Below the pieces are notes generated by a model that ran no database searches, was not told the origin of the DNA, and was given only the letters and a program-made list of their open reading frames with translations. DNA of 64,000 nucleotides from Marinilabilia salmonicolor (GTDB lineage: Bacteria > Bacteroidota > Bacteroidia > Bacteroidales > Marinilabiliaceae), in assembly GCF_003003035.1 (NCBI RefSeq), contig NZ_PVTS01000007.1, forward strand, positions 124,001 to 188,000. Direction: 5' to 3'. Of this stretch, positions 8,735 through 17,825 are shown one piece after another. The position numbers and the translations under genes are program-made. The stretch's first letter is position 1. Every line of letters starts with the position of its first letter.

Positions 8735-10984
8735 ATGGGATCGGACATTACCACCAATACTGCCCGGCGCTTTGGAACCGCCCCGGTTTTCATCACTGCC
8801 ATATCAACTATTTTAGGGGCCATATTATTTCTTCGTTTTGGTTATGCCGTTGGAACCATCGGTTTTACCGGCAGTTTGTTATTGGTCATTCTCGGACATT
8901 TAATAACCATTCCTACTGCTTTGGCGATTTCTGAGTTATCGACCAATACCCGGGTGGAAGGAGGTGGAGAATATTATATTATTTCCCGTTCCTTCGGACT
9001 TAACATTGGGGCAACCATCGGCATCGCGCTGTTTTTGTCGCAGGCAATCAGTATTGCTTTCTATATTATTGCGTTTACCGAAACTTTTGAAATGCTTTTT
9101 CAGTGGTGGGCTACACAGTATGGCTGGGAATTGCCACGTCAGGTAATTAGTCTTCCTGTATTACTGATTCTTGCCATTCTGATCATCCGCAAAGGCGCCA
9201 ATATGGGGATTGGACTTTTGTATGGAGTGGCAGGCATATTGTTTTTGTCACTCATAATGTTTTTTCTGGGAGCCGGAGAACCGGAGCTTGTAACCGGGGA
9301 TCATTTCAGTTCCAATTTCAGTTTTTCAAACAGTCAGGAGTTTTTCACGGTGTTTGCCATTTGTTTTCCTGCTTTTACAGGGATGACCGCCGGTGTTGGT
9401 CTCAGCGGAGATCTTAAAAATCCCGGGAAATCGCTCCCTATAGGTACGATGACGGCAACCATTTCAGGAATGTTGGTTTATATACTGGTAATATGGAAAA
9501 TGTCTGCCTCGGTATCCACGGAAGCATTACTTTCCAATCAGTTAATCATGTCACAAATCGCGGTTGGAGGAAGTATTTTTGTACTCATGGGGCTTGCAGC
9601 TTCTACCCTTTCATCGGCATTAGGTTCAGTATTGGTAGCTCCCCGTACTTTGCAGGCTCTGGCAGGTGATAAAAGTTTCCCGCTGCCTGGAATCAATAGA
9701 AAACTGGCAAAAGGGAAAGGTGTTACCAATGAGCCCCGCAATGCTTCAGTGGTGGCATTTCTCATTGCATTTGTGTTTGTGGGAATGGGAAATGTAGATG
9801 CTGTTGCAGAAGTGATATCCATGTTTTTTCTTATTACCTACGGATCGCTCTGTCTCATCAGCTTTCTGAACCATTGGGGCTCTAGTCCTTCTTACCGACC
9901 CAGATTCAGATCGAAATGGTATTTTTCATTGATTGGCTTTCTTTTATCAGTGTGGGTCATGTTTATGATTAATCCGCTCTATACAATTGTTGCTTACTCC
10001 CTGATTACCTTAATCTACCTGCTTATTGAGCATTACAATAAAGACAGAAAAGGACTTGTTAATCTGTTTAAAGGAGCTTTATTTCAGTTAAACCGCAAAC
10101 TTCAGGTTTATATGCAGAAAAATCAAAGTCCTGTTGAAAGTGAAGAGTGGCGTCCGGCAGCAGTATGTATCTCCGCAAATTCATTTGAGCGCGAAAAGAT
10201 TTTCGACTTGATGAACTGGATCTCTTATCGCCATGGTTTTGGGACTTACTTTCATTTTATAGAAGATTATTTCAGTCGTCAGAGCTTTTTGGCCTCCAGA
10301 GAAATCATGCATCAGTTGGTTGAAATACAAAAGGAAGAAGAAAGCACCTTATACATCGACACCATGATTTCTCCATCTTATACTTCAGCCATCGCCCAGA
10401 TTATTCAGGCTCCCAGCATTTCGGGAATGGAAAACAATATGGTTGTATTTGAGTATGATAAAAACGAACCTGAAGAGGTGGAACGCATCATCACCAATAT
10501 AGCCCTTACCAAAGCTGGTAATTTCGATGTCTGCGTCTATGGAATGGGACAATCGGCAACCCGGTTCCGAAATGGCATTCATGTGTGGATTAGACCGGTG
10601 GACTATCTCAACGCCAACCTGATGATTCTGCTTGGTTACATTATACTTGCACATCCCGACTGGCAGAAAAGTAAAATAAAGATTTTCAGTATTTGTGCAC
10701 CGGAGCAGGTAGAGCAAACCAGAGCACAGCTGAATCACCTTGTTGAAGAAGGACGCTTACCTATTACTCTCTCAAATATTGAGATAGTACCGGCTACAGA
10801 AAACAGAGCAGTTCACGAAATTGTGGAAGAGAAATCAAAACGAGCGGGCCTGACAATAATCGGATTTAGAGAAGAACACATTAAACGCCGGGGAGCAGAA
10901 TATTTCAACGATTTTTCCAATTTGGATGATGTATTATTTGTAAATGCCTCACAGGCCAGGACTATTGTGGAAAAAGAGGATTAA
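8735..10984 (+). CDS. APC-superfamily permease resembling cation-chloride cotransporters
   Basis: 749 aa. About 12 membrane helices occupy residues 15-440. The opening FGTAPVFITAISTILGAILF and the GGGEYYIISRSFG segment parallel the N-terminal region of Na-K-Cl cotransporters (CCC family) more than amino-acid permeases. The last ~280 residues are soluble, mixed alpha/beta, as in CCC C-terminal domains. Family membership is by recognition; transported ions are inferred. Divergent placement next to trkA-trkH supports a role in K+/Na+/Cl- balance. Automated annotation might call it an amino-acid permease. Confidence 0.75.
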   Translation: MGSDITTNTARRFGTAPVFITAISTILGAILFLRFGYAVGTIGFTGSLLLVILGHLITIPTALAISELSTNTRVEGGGEYYIISRSFGLNIGATIGIALFLSQAISIAFYIIAFTETFEMLFQWWATQYGWELPRQVISLPVLLILAILIIRKGANMGIGLLYGVAGILFLSLIMFFLGAGEPELVTGDHFSSNFSFSNSQEFFTVFAICFPAFTGMTAGVGLSGDLKNPGKSLPIGTMTATISGMLVYILVIWKMSASVSTEALLSNQLIMSQIAVGGSIFVLMGLAASTLSSALGSVLVAPRTLQALAGDKSFPLPGINRKLAKGKGVTNEPRNASVVAFLIAFVFVGMGNVDAVAEVISMFFLITYGSLCLISFLNHWGSSPSYRPRFRSKWYFSLIGFLLSVWVMFMINPLYTIVAYSLITLIYLLIEHYNKDRKGLVNLFKGALFQLNRKLQVYMQKNQSPVESEEWRPAAVCISANSFEREKIFDLMNWISYRHGFGTYFHFIEDYFSRQSFLASREIMHQLVEIQKEEESTLYIDTMISPSYTSAIAQIIQAPSISGMENNMVVFEYDKNEPEEVERIITNIALTKAGNFDVCVYGMGQSATRFRNGIHVWIRPVDYLNANLMILLGYIILAHPDWQKSKIKIFSICAPEQVEQTRAQLNHLVEEGRLPITLSNIEIVPATENRAVHEIVEEKSKRAGLTIIGFREEHIKRRGAEYFNDFSNLDDVLFVNASQARTIVEKED

Positions 10985-11011
10985 AAGGGCCGATATCTAA
11001 TTAACAAAGGA

Positions 11012-11045
11012 TTACCCCCCCCGGGTATAGCACCCGGGGGGGTAA
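11012..11045. terminator. GC-rich hairpin between convergent genes
   Basis: Arms TTACCCCCCCCGGGT and ACCCGGGGGGGTAA (one bulged C) around ATAGC. It lies between the convergent permease and arcB genes. There is no T run on either strand, so it may act as an mRNA 3'-end stabiliser rather than a classical terminator. Confidence 0.5.
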
Positions 11046-11084
11046 ACTCCCTCCTGCTGGGAGGCTCAAATTGCTATATCCGCA

Positions 11085-12086
11085 TCAGGCTCCAAGCGTT
11101 GCCACCATCACGGCCTTGATGGTATGCATGCGATTTTCAGCCTGATCAAAGACAATAGATGCCGGAGATTCAAAAACTTCTTCGGTTACTTCCAGTCCGT
11201 CCAGTCCGAATTTCTGGAAGATCTCCTCTCCTACCTTTGTTTCCCGGTTGTGAAATGCCGGAAGACAATGCAAAAACCTGCAGGAAGGATTACCTGTTAG
11301 TTCCATTGTTTTGGCGTTGATCTGATAAGGTTTCAACAGATCTATCCGTTCTTTCCAGGCATCATCGCCCTCTCCCATTGACACCCAGACATCCGTATAG
11401 AGAAAATCACATCCTGAAACTCCTTCTTCCACTTTATCGGTAATGGTAATTTGGGCTCCGGTTTCTTCAGCAATCTGCCGGCATTGAGCCACCAGTTCTG
11501 CATCGGGCTGCAGAGATTCAGGGCCTACAATACGTACATCCATGCCCATTTTAGCTCCTCCAACAAGGAGCGAGTTGGCCATATTATTACGCGCATCTCC
11601 CAGATAAGCAAAGGAAACCTGATTTAAGGGTACATTCGAATGCTCTTTCATGGTCAAAAAATCCGCAAGAATCTGAGTTGGATGGAATTCATCGGTAAGA
11701 CCATTCCAGACAGGCACACCGGAATATTCAGCCAGTTCTTCCACTATTTGTTGTCCAAATCCGCGGTATTCGATACCATCATACATTCGTCCAAGAACAC
11801 GAGCAGTATCTTTCATGGATTCCTTATGCCCGATCTGCGAACCGGAAGGTCCGAGATAAGTAACATGGGCTCCCTGGTCATGTGCTGCCACTTCAAAAGC
11901 ACAGCGGGTCCGCGTGGAGGATTTTTCGAAAATCAGAGCGATATTTTTTCCTGAAAGCCGTTGCTGTTCGGTGCCGGAATATTTGGCAGCCTTGAGTTGT
12001 TCAGCCAAATCAAGCAAAAAATGTATCTCCTTTGGTGAAAAATCCAGTAATTTTAAAAATGATCGGTTTTTTAAATTAAAAGCCAT
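11085..12086 (-). CDS. arcB: Ornithine carbamoyltransferase, probably catabolic
   Basis: 333 aa. Carbamoyl-phosphate site SSTRTR, then HPTQ, the ornithine loop WVSMGEGDD and HCLPAFH are all present. The length and the C-terminal block match the ArcB/E. coli ArgF type rather than the shorter acetylornithine transcarbamylase of some Bacteroidota. It interconverts citrulline + phosphate and ornithine + carbamoyl phosphate in the cytoplasm. The gene follows arcC on the same strand, which favours the citrulline-degrading direction. If the organism has no other copy it could instead serve arginine synthesis as argF. Confidence 0.92.
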   Translation of the reverse strand: MAFNLKNRSFLKLLDFSPKEIHFLLDLAEQLKAAKYSGTEQQRLSGKNIALIFEKSSTRTRCAFEVAAHDQGAHVTYLGPSGSQIGHKESMKDTARVLGRMYDGIEYRGFGQQIVEELAEYSGVPVWNGLTDEFHPTQILADFLTMKEHSNVPLNQVSFAYLGDARNNMANSLLVGGAKMGMDVRIVGPESLQPDAELVAQCRQIAEETGAQITITDKVEEGVSGCDFLYTDVWVSMGEGDDAWKERIDLLKPYQINAKTMELTGNPSCRFLHCLPAFHNRETKVGEEIFQKFGLDGLEVTEEVFESPASIVFDQAENRMHTIKAVMVATLGA

Positions 12087-12130
12087 TGTATTTATTTTAA
12101 GTGTTCATTTTTCCGTTATCCCCTACCCCT

Positions 12131-12180
12131 CTACCTTAATCTTAACCTCTACCTTAGTCTTAACCTCAGCCTTAGCCTCA
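12131..12180. repeat. Degenerate 18-bp tandem repeat between arcC and arcB
   Basis: CTACCTTAATCTTAACCT is followed by CTACCTTAGTCTTAACCT and then a shorter decayed copy (CAGCCTTAGCCT) reaching the arcC stop codon. It is low-complexity, slippage-prone DNA. Confidence 0.7.
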
Positions 12181-13155
12181 ATCATACTTATGTAAATCCT
12201 TCACATCGTATTCCATGGTAATTTTAGTACCAAAGGATTTGTCTTCCAATTTTTTTGACTCTGTAATAATACTTTGACGCCCTCCTTTTTCAATAAAAGA
12301 CAAAGCAGCCCTGATTTTAGGAGCCATATTACCTTCACCGAAGGTTCCTGCCTCAAGATATTTCAACGTATCCGTATGATTCAAAAATTCCAGTTTTTGT
12401 TCATTGGTTTCTCCATAATTAAGATAGACAAACGGTACATCCGTAAGAACATAAAATTCATCCGCTTTAATTTGTGTAGCCAGGATAGAACTTGCCAAAT
12501 CTTTATCCACAACAGCTTCGGATGGGCGTACAAGTCCTTCGTCATCGGTATAAACGGGGATTCCGCCTCCCCCAACTGCAATAACAATAGTCCCCGCGCG
12601 GGCGTTACTCTCCACCACTTCACAATTCATTATGGATTTGGGTTCTGGAGAAGGAACAACTCTGCGATACCCGTCCTTGTTCTTCTTTTCCTCTTTAAAG
12701 ATCCACCCTTTCTCTTTATTAAGCCGGTCTGCTTCTTCCTTTGTCATCATCTTTCCAATCCGTTTGGTCGGATTGTTAAATGCTGAATCGTTCGGATCCA
12801 CCTCCGTCAGGGTCATTAATGTTAAAACATTTCTTTTAAGATTGTGTTTACGCAAAACATTCATCAGGCAACGTTCAATCATATACCCAATCCCTCCCTG
12901 ACTGTCAGCAACACATATATCCAGGGGCATTTGCGGAACTCCGTACTGATTTTCTCCTGCATCGTTGCGCAACAGAATATTTCCCACCTGGGGGCCGTTT
13001 CCATGAGTAAAAACCAGATTATATCCCTCTTTAACAAGAAAAATAAGATTCTCAAGTGTTTCGGTGGTGTTGGCTTCCTGCTCTTCAATCGTCCCGGACT
13101 GATTGTTTCTCAGCAGTGCATTGCCACCCAGGGCAATTACAGCAAGTTTGGTCAT
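12178..13155 (-). CDS. arcC: Carbamate kinase
   Basis: 325 aa, normal for ArcC. It shows the amino-acid-kinase glycine motif IALGGNALL at the start, FTHGNGPQVGN, DSQGGIGYMI, AVGGGGIPV and KDLASSILA. It makes ATP from ADP and carbamoyl phosphate, releasing ammonia and CO2. With arcB it forms the energy-yielding lower half of the arginine deiminase pathway. No arginine deiminase gene (arcA) is in the window. The gene is transcribed before arcB with a 91-bp gap. Confidence 0.95.
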   Translation of the reverse strand: MTKLAVIALGGNALLRNNQSGTIEEQEANTTETLENLIFLVKEGYNLVFTHGNGPQVGNILLRNDAGENQYGVPQMPLDICVADSQGGIGYMIERCLMNVLRKHNLKRNVLTLMTLTEVDPNDSAFNNPTKRIGKMMTKEEADRLNKEKGWIFKEEKKNKDGYRRVVPSPEPKSIMNCEVVESNARAGTIVIAVGGGGIPVYTDDEGLVRPSEAVVDKDLASSILATQIKADEFYVLTDVPFVYLNYGETNEQKLEFLNHTDTLKYLEAGTFGEGNMAPKIRAALSFIEKGGRQSIITESKKLEDKSFGTKITMEYDVKDLHKYD

Positions 13156-13291
13156 AGTTTAGATTTTGTCTTATTTAGAACACTATTTTCGCTAAAAAAA
13201 GAAGGTTTAACAATGACCTTTATCAATAAATCCGGATAGTTCTATGCCTGCTCCTTTTTGACGAGTTACCGGAATGGAAAGACAAGCGCTT

Positions 13292-13321
13292 GTTGATTTT
13301 CTGATTTTTGCGTTATTTTTG
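13292..13321 (+). promoter_or_regulatory. Promoter of the lipoprotein gene at 13364
   Basis: GTTG, 18 bases, then TATTTTTG (perfect TAnnTTTG -7 box). Predicted transcription start about 13328. Confidence 0.55.
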
Positions 13322-13363
13322 AAAAGTACTAGCTATTTATACCATACATAGATAATCCATTTT

Positions 13364-14080
13364 ATGAAGCAACGTCCACGTTTTATTTTAGAATCCCTTT
13401 CTCTCTGTGCTCTGTTCGTGTTTCTGATTATTGCAGGATGTAAGCAACAACCAAAACAAAAAACACCTGTGGTTTCACAAGGTGTGGTAAATTATTCCAT
13501 TTCTTATTCGCCCGAAATAAAAGCAAAGAGCTATTCTTTTTTGCTCCCCGAAGAGATGCAATATTTTTTCCGAACCGGGCAGGAACGGATTTCATTTGCC
13601 GGAGATTTAGGGATTTACACATTGGACTTTATATCCAATCATCAAACCGACAGCAGTGCAACCCTGTTAAAGATCATCAACAAAAAAATGTATGTCCCGG
13701 CATCTGAGAGCAATGAACTTTTCATTTTTCAGCAGCTAAAAGAAGGGAAAGTGGTGTTTGAAAAAGATACCACTCGTAATATCTTAGGTTATCGGGCACA
13801 AAAAGCTATAATTAAATTACCCAAAGAAAACAACGAAATCATTGTTTGGTACACACCTGAAATAGCCACCCCTACCACCAATAAAAACACTCCTTTTGCA
13901 AAAATTCCGGGTGTTATGCTTGAATATGCCATTTATTTTAATGATGTGTTATTTACACTGACCCCCATTTCTGTGATCGGTGATACACTTCCTGAGTCTA
14001 TATTTGAAGTTCCGGGAGATTATCAGACATCAACAATTCAGGAAATTGAACAAACCATCTCAACAATAATCAAAAAATAA
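13364..14080 (+). CDS. Lipoprotein of unknown function, possibly GLPGLI/DUF4412-like
   Basis: 238 aa. A hydrophobic leader ends in the lipobox IIAGC, so it is probably exported and lipidated on Cys25. The mature part is beta-rich. The central NILGYRAQKAIIK phrase, followed by VWYTPEI, resembles the layout of GLPGLI/DUF4412 proteins of Bacteroidota (a 'GY..KA' strand followed by a 'WYT' strand), but the match is loose. No operon partner; own promoter. Confidence 0.6.
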   Translation: MKQRPRFILESLSLCALFVFLIIAGCKQQPKQKTPVVSQGVVNYSISYSPEIKAKSYSFLLPEEMQYFFRTGQERISFAGDLGIYTLDFISNHQTDSSATLLKIINKKMYVPASESNELFIFQQLKEGKVVFEKDTTRNILGYRAQKAIIKLPKENNEIIVWYTPEIATPTTNKNTPFAKIPGVMLEYAIYFNDVLFTLTPISVIGDTLPESIFEVPGDYQTSTIQEIEQTISTIIKK

Positions 14081-14179
14081 AACAATTAATAATGCTTTTA
14101 GCCGTTGAATTTTCGCCCACCTTTATGCATCAGGTTAAACTTTATTTCTCGTAATAGCTTAAAAGGCCCGTTCAATTAT

Positions 14180-14187
14180 TATTTTTG
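14180..14187 (+). promoter_or_regulatory. -7 box of the ftsK promoter
   Basis: TATTTTTG matches TAnnTTTG exactly. The predicted start point (about 14194) is 18 nt before the ATG at 14212, and the box overlaps the in-frame TTG at 14185, which therefore cannot be the start codon if this promoter is used. No clear TTTG element lies upstream. Confidence 0.5.
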
Positions 14188-14211
14188 CAGGAGGAAAACC
14201 AATTTTACATC

Positions 14212-16716
14212 ATGAGTAACGGCAAAAAGACAACAAAAAGGAAAAGAAGTCAAAAATCAGGTCTCTCCAAATGGGAAACCAATCTGAAGAATTTCAAATT
14301 TAGATTTATCTCAGGTCTGTTGCTGGTAGCACTTTCGTTTTACCTGGCCCTGGCCTTTATGTCGTTCTTCTTTACCGGTTTTGCAGACAGAAGTAAATTT
14401 GATATTGCCTTTTGGGATTTCATTAAAAACGCTGAAATAACTGTAGAGAACTGGACCGGTAAATTCGGAGCCTGGCTGGCAGACACTTTTATTAACGACT
14501 GGTTTGGGGTTGCTTCCACATCGGTAGTTGTTTTGTTGTTTATGACAGGTATCAAACTGGTGGGAGCAAAAATCATGAAACTCTCCACTGCTTTTGCTAA
14601 TGCAGCACTTATTACCATTTGGATTTCACTGACCCTCGGTTTCTTTTTCATCGATTCGGTAAATGACCGATATTTGCTGCTGGGGGGTGCACATGGATAT
14701 TTCCTGAGCACCTGGTTACAGGCCGCAATCGGATGGGCAGGAACCTTTATTCTTATTGTGGTTTCTCTTTTTGCTTATTTATCATTTAGTTTCGATTGGT
14801 TTATTGGCTTTGTCTCCCGCCCCTTTCACAAAAAGGAAGCAACCAAGGAGACCCAGATGGAACCTGAGAATCAAAAAGATGAGGAGATACCTAAAGACTC
14901 AGTTTCGGCTGCAGAGACAGAAAAACATCAATCCGACAAACCTTTGGATGAAGATTTATCTCTCGAGCGGGCGGTTAGTGGTCTTTCAGATGTTTCAACC
15001 CCGGTGAAACAAAATCCGGAAGCAACCGGCAATGCCTCTGATCATCAGGCTAAAGAAGTTCATGATGAGGAAATACTGGAAATGGACTTTAAGCCCGAGA
15101 ATACCGATAAATCACTGGAACATGACGGAGATGAAGATCTGGAGCTGAAAATTGAAAAAGCGGCCCGGGAAGAGATGATGGAGCACAATGAAGATCAGCC
15201 ATTGGGTGATTATGATCCGACGCTGGATTTGTCCTCTTATAAACTGCCCACTTTTGATTTGCTGGATGACCATGAAGCCGGTTCTGGCCAGGTGGGTGAA
15301 GAGGAGCTGATCTCTAATAAAAACAAGATTGTTAAAACACTGGAAGATTACAAAATACAAATTAAGAGTATTAAAGCAACAGTCGGTCCGACTATTACCT
15401 TATATGAAATAGTTCCTGCACCCGGAGTTCGCATTTCAAAAATAAAAAACCTGGAGGACGACATCGCACTTTCACTCGCAGCACTCGGAATCCGGATTAT
15501 TGCCCCAATTCCCGGACGGGGAACCATCGGTATTGAAGTGCCTAATTCAGAACCGGAGATCGTATCCATGCGGTCAATAATTACCTCCCGTAAATTCCAG
15601 AACAGTAAGTTTGAACTACCCATTGCCTTTGGTAAGACCATCAGCAACGAGACTTACATGATTGACCTGACCAAAGCTCCCCACATGTTGGTGGCCGGAG
15701 CAACAGGTCAGGGTAAATCGGTGGGGCTAAATGCGATTATCACCTCCTTGCTGTACAAGAAACATCCTTCGCAGCTTAAATTTGTATTGGTTGACCCCAA
15801 AAAGGTGGAATTGAACATCTACAGTAAAATTGAGAAACATTTCCTGGCCAAGTTGCCCGATGAGGAGGAATCGATTATTACCGATGTGCAACGCGTTGTA
15901 GCAACCCTTCACTCCCTTACCATAGAGATGGATCAACGCTATGACCTGCTGAAAAAGGCTCATGCCCGAAATATGAAAGAGTACAACCACAAATTTGTGA
16001 AACGTCAGCTCAATCCTGAAAAAGGGCATCGTTTCCTCCCCTATATTGTGGTAATTATTGATGAGTTTGCAGATCTGATTATGACAGCCGGTAAGGATGT
16101 AGAGATGCCTATCGCCCGTATAGCCCAGCTTGCCAGAGCTGTGGGGATACATATGATTATTGCCACGCAGCGTCCTTCCACCAATATTATTACCGGGGTT
16201 ATTAAGGCCAACTTCCCTACCCGGGTAGCCTTTAAGGTAGCTTCGATGATCGATAGTCGCACAATTCTGGATTCTCCGGGAGCCAATCAGCTGATTGGTC
16301 GCGGAGATATGCTCATTACCCAGGGAAGTGACCTGATTCGTGTGCAATGTGCCTTTGTGGACACCCCTGAGGTGGAGAAAATTAATGATTATGTAGGTGC
16401 TCAACAAGGATATCCTTCTGCCATGATATTACCCGAATACACCGGTGGAGACAGCGAAGGAGCCGAGCCCGGAGAGGTTGATTTATCCAAGCGTGATTCG
16501 ATGTTTGAAGAGGCTGCAAAAGTAGTGGTAGCCAATCAATCCGGTTCCACCTCTCTTATCCAGCGACGATTTTCCATTGGATACAACCGGGCAGGACGTA
16601 TCATTGATCAGTTGGAGGCTGCCGGTGTGGTCGGTCCTTTCGAAGGAAGCAAGGCCCGCCAGGTTCTGATTCCCGATGAATACCAATTGGAGAAACTTTT
16701 TGATAATATAAAGTAG
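14212..16716 (+). CDS. ftsK: DNA translocase FtsK
   Basis: 834 aa from the ATG at 14212 (MSNGKK). I prefer it to the TTG at 14185, which sits inside the promoter -7 box. Four membrane helices lie in the first ~200 residues, followed by an acidic linker (about 210-370), then the alpha/beta motor domains with Walker A GATGQGKS at 496-503 and Walker B VVIIDEFADL, and a C-terminal gamma winged-helix domain (about 765-834). FtsK is a septum-anchored hexameric pump that moves chromosome termini and activates XerCD at dif. The lolA gene follows 44 bp later, likely in the same transcript. Confidence 0.95.
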   Translation: MSNGKKTTKRKRSQKSGLSKWETNLKNFKFRFISGLLLVALSFYLALAFMSFFFTGFADRSKFDIAFWDFIKNAEITVENWTGKFGAWLADTFINDWFGVASTSVVVLLFMTGIKLVGAKIMKLSTAFANAALITIWISLTLGFFFIDSVNDRYLLLGGAHGYFLSTWLQAAIGWAGTFILIVVSLFAYLSFSFDWFIGFVSRPFHKKEATKETQMEPENQKDEEIPKDSVSAAETEKHQSDKPLDEDLSLERAVSGLSDVSTPVKQNPEATGNASDHQAKEVHDEEILEMDFKPENTDKSLEHDGDEDLELKIEKAAREEMMEHNEDQPLGDYDPTLDLSSYKLPTFDLLDDHEAGSGQVGEEELISNKNKIVKTLEDYKIQIKSIKATVGPTITLYEIVPAPGVRISKIKNLEDDIALSLAALGIRIIAPIPGRGTIGIEVPNSEPEIVSMRSIITSRKFQNSKFELPIAFGKTISNETYMIDLTKAPHMLVAGATGQGKSVGLNAIITSLLYKKHPSQLKFVLVDPKKVELNIYSKIEKHFLAKLPDEEESIITDVQRVVATLHSLTIEMDQRYDLLKKAHARNMKEYNHKFVKRQLNPEKGHRFLPYIVVIIDEFADLIMTAGKDVEMPIARIAQLARAVGIHMIIATQRPSTNIITGVIKANFPTRVAFKVASMIDSRTILDSPGANQLIGRGDMLITQGSDLIRVQCAFVDTPEVEKINDYVGAQQGYPSAMILPEYTGGDSEGAEPGEVDLSKRDSMFEEAAKVVVANQSGSTSLIQRRFSIGYNRAGRIIDQLEAAGVVGPFEGSKARQVLIPDEYQLEKLFDNIK

Positions 16717-16760
16717 TTTGGAACGGAAATTGAATGTCAGACAGAAAAAGACAATATACA

Positions 16761-17417
16761 ATGAAGAAGTTTATTAAATTGCTAAGCATTACCCTGTTAT
16801 TTACGAGTGCAACCCTCCAGGCGCAAAGCCCTGAGGTATTGAAAGCCAAAGAGATTCTGGACAAGGTCTCGGAAGTGACCAAATCTTACAGTTCCATCAA
16901 AGCTGATTTTACTTTTACACTTGAGAACAAACAAGCCGACATAGAGGATAGTTACGATGGAACTATTTTGATTTCGGGAAATAAGTATAAGGCCGATGTC
17001 ATGAATGCCGAAAGTTATTTTGACGGGGAAACACTTTGGACCTATCTTACCGAAGTTGGAGAAGTGAATATATCAACTCCTGATCCCAACGATGAAATGT
17101 CTTTAAGTCCTTCCAATATTTTCAGTATTCATGAGGATGGTTTCAGGTATATTTTTGCAGGAGAAGAGGTAAGTGACGGAAAACAAATTCAGATTGTGGA
17201 TCTGTTTCCTGAAGACAGAAACAAGCCTTTTTCGCGCATCAAATTGTATGTAAACAAGGCCAACAATCACATATCCAAAATCATGCAGATTGGCAAGGAC
17301 GGAAACAATTATATTATTGAAATAAACAAAATGGAAACCAATGTTCCGGCTGAGGAGTCACAATTTGTTTTCAATACTGAAGAGCACCCAGATGTGGATG
17401 TAATAGATCTGCGATAA
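16761..17417 (+). CDS. lolA: LolA-like outer-membrane lipoprotein carrier
   Basis: 218 aa from the ATG at 16761, which gives a clean signal peptide (MKKFIKLL...LQAQ). An upstream in-frame start at 16734 would add ten charged residues before the leader and is less likely. The mature protein has the LolA-type unclosed beta-barrel pattern (SIKADFTFTLENK, then GTILISGNKY, FDGETLWTYL). It should shuttle lipoproteins across the periplasm to the outer membrane. The ftsK-lolA order is frequent in Bacteroidota. A terminator follows. Confidence 0.85.
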   Translation: MKKFIKLLSITLLFTSATLQAQSPEVLKAKEILDKVSEVTKSYSSIKADFTFTLENKQADIEDSYDGTILISGNKYKADVMNAESYFDGETLWTYLTEVGEVNISTPDPNDEMSLSPSNIFSIHEDGFRYIFAGEEVSDGKQIQIVDLFPEDRNKPFSRIKLYVNKANNHISKIMQIGKDGNNYIIEINKMETNVPAEESQFVFNTEEHPDVDVIDLR

Positions 17418-17429
17418 AATATTTCAGAA

Positions 17430-17460
17430 TTTGCGATATAAGGCTGTTGTGTTAATTTTG
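17430..17460 (+). promoter_or_regulatory. Promoter of the BFD-type gene
   Basis: TTTG at 17430-17433, exactly 19 bases, then TAATTTTG at 17453-17460: a perfect Bacteroidota consensus. The -7 box lies in the loop of the lolA terminator hairpin, so terminator and promoter are superimposed. Confidence 0.75.
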
Positions 17461-17482
17461 CCATTTCACAACAGCCTTTTTT
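17440..17482 (+). terminator. lolA terminator
   Basis: GGCTGTTGTG pairs perfectly with CACAACAGCC around a 15-nt loop, followed by TTTTTT. The last T is immediately before the ATG of the next gene at 17483. Confidence 0.8.
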
Positions 17483-17716
17483 ATGTCAAAACTTATATGT
17501 CTTTGCAACAGAGTGAGCGAAGAAACCATTAAAAAGATAATTGTCCGGCACCCGGAGGCAACCCTTCAGGATGTGATAAATAAAACAGGAGCATCCACTT
17601 CATGTGGTCGTTGCAGAACGGAATTGGAAGCAGTTTTTCAAAAACTGACTGAAAATTCTTCGGACAAAAATAAAAGTGCTCAACTAACGCTTCCGTTTGA
17701 CTTCCCGGGTAATTAA
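17483..17716 (+). CDS. BFD-type [2Fe-2S]-binding protein
   Basis: 77 aa. The four cysteines of the BFD-like (bacterioferritin-associated ferredoxin) fold are C6-x-C8 and C41-x2-C44 (TSCGRC). In other bacteria Bfd delivers electrons to bacterioferritin to release iron; related domains also occur in nitrite reductases and NifU-like proteins. No bacterioferritin gene is nearby, so the partner is unknown. The start codon abuts the lolA terminator, leaving a very short leader of about 15 nt. Confidence 0.85.
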   Translation: MSKLICLCNRVSEETIKKIIVRHPEATLQDVINKTGASTSCGRCRTELEAVFQKLTENSSDKNKSAQLTLPFDFPGN

Positions 17717-17756
17717 AAAAAGCTTATATAGTGTTAAGGATATTCTACCGTCAAAA

Positions 17757-17790
17757 AAAGAGACCTCCGGAAGTCCGAAAGTCTCTTTAT
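17757..17790 (-). terminator. Terminator shared by the mmd operon and the BFD gene
   Basis: AAAGAGAC pairs with GTCTCTTT around a 16-nt loop. Read on the minus strand it is followed by seven T, making it a strong terminator for the mmd operon; on the plus strand the T tract is short. Confidence 0.75.
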
Positions 17791-17825
17791 CAATCAACCA
17801 ATTACTAAAAAGGATATTTATTACA

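Noticed and set aside
14185-14211. TTG start extending FtsK by nine residues
   Set aside because: The TTG is inside the TATTTTTG promoter box; the ATG at 14212 gives the usual basic FtsK N-terminus.
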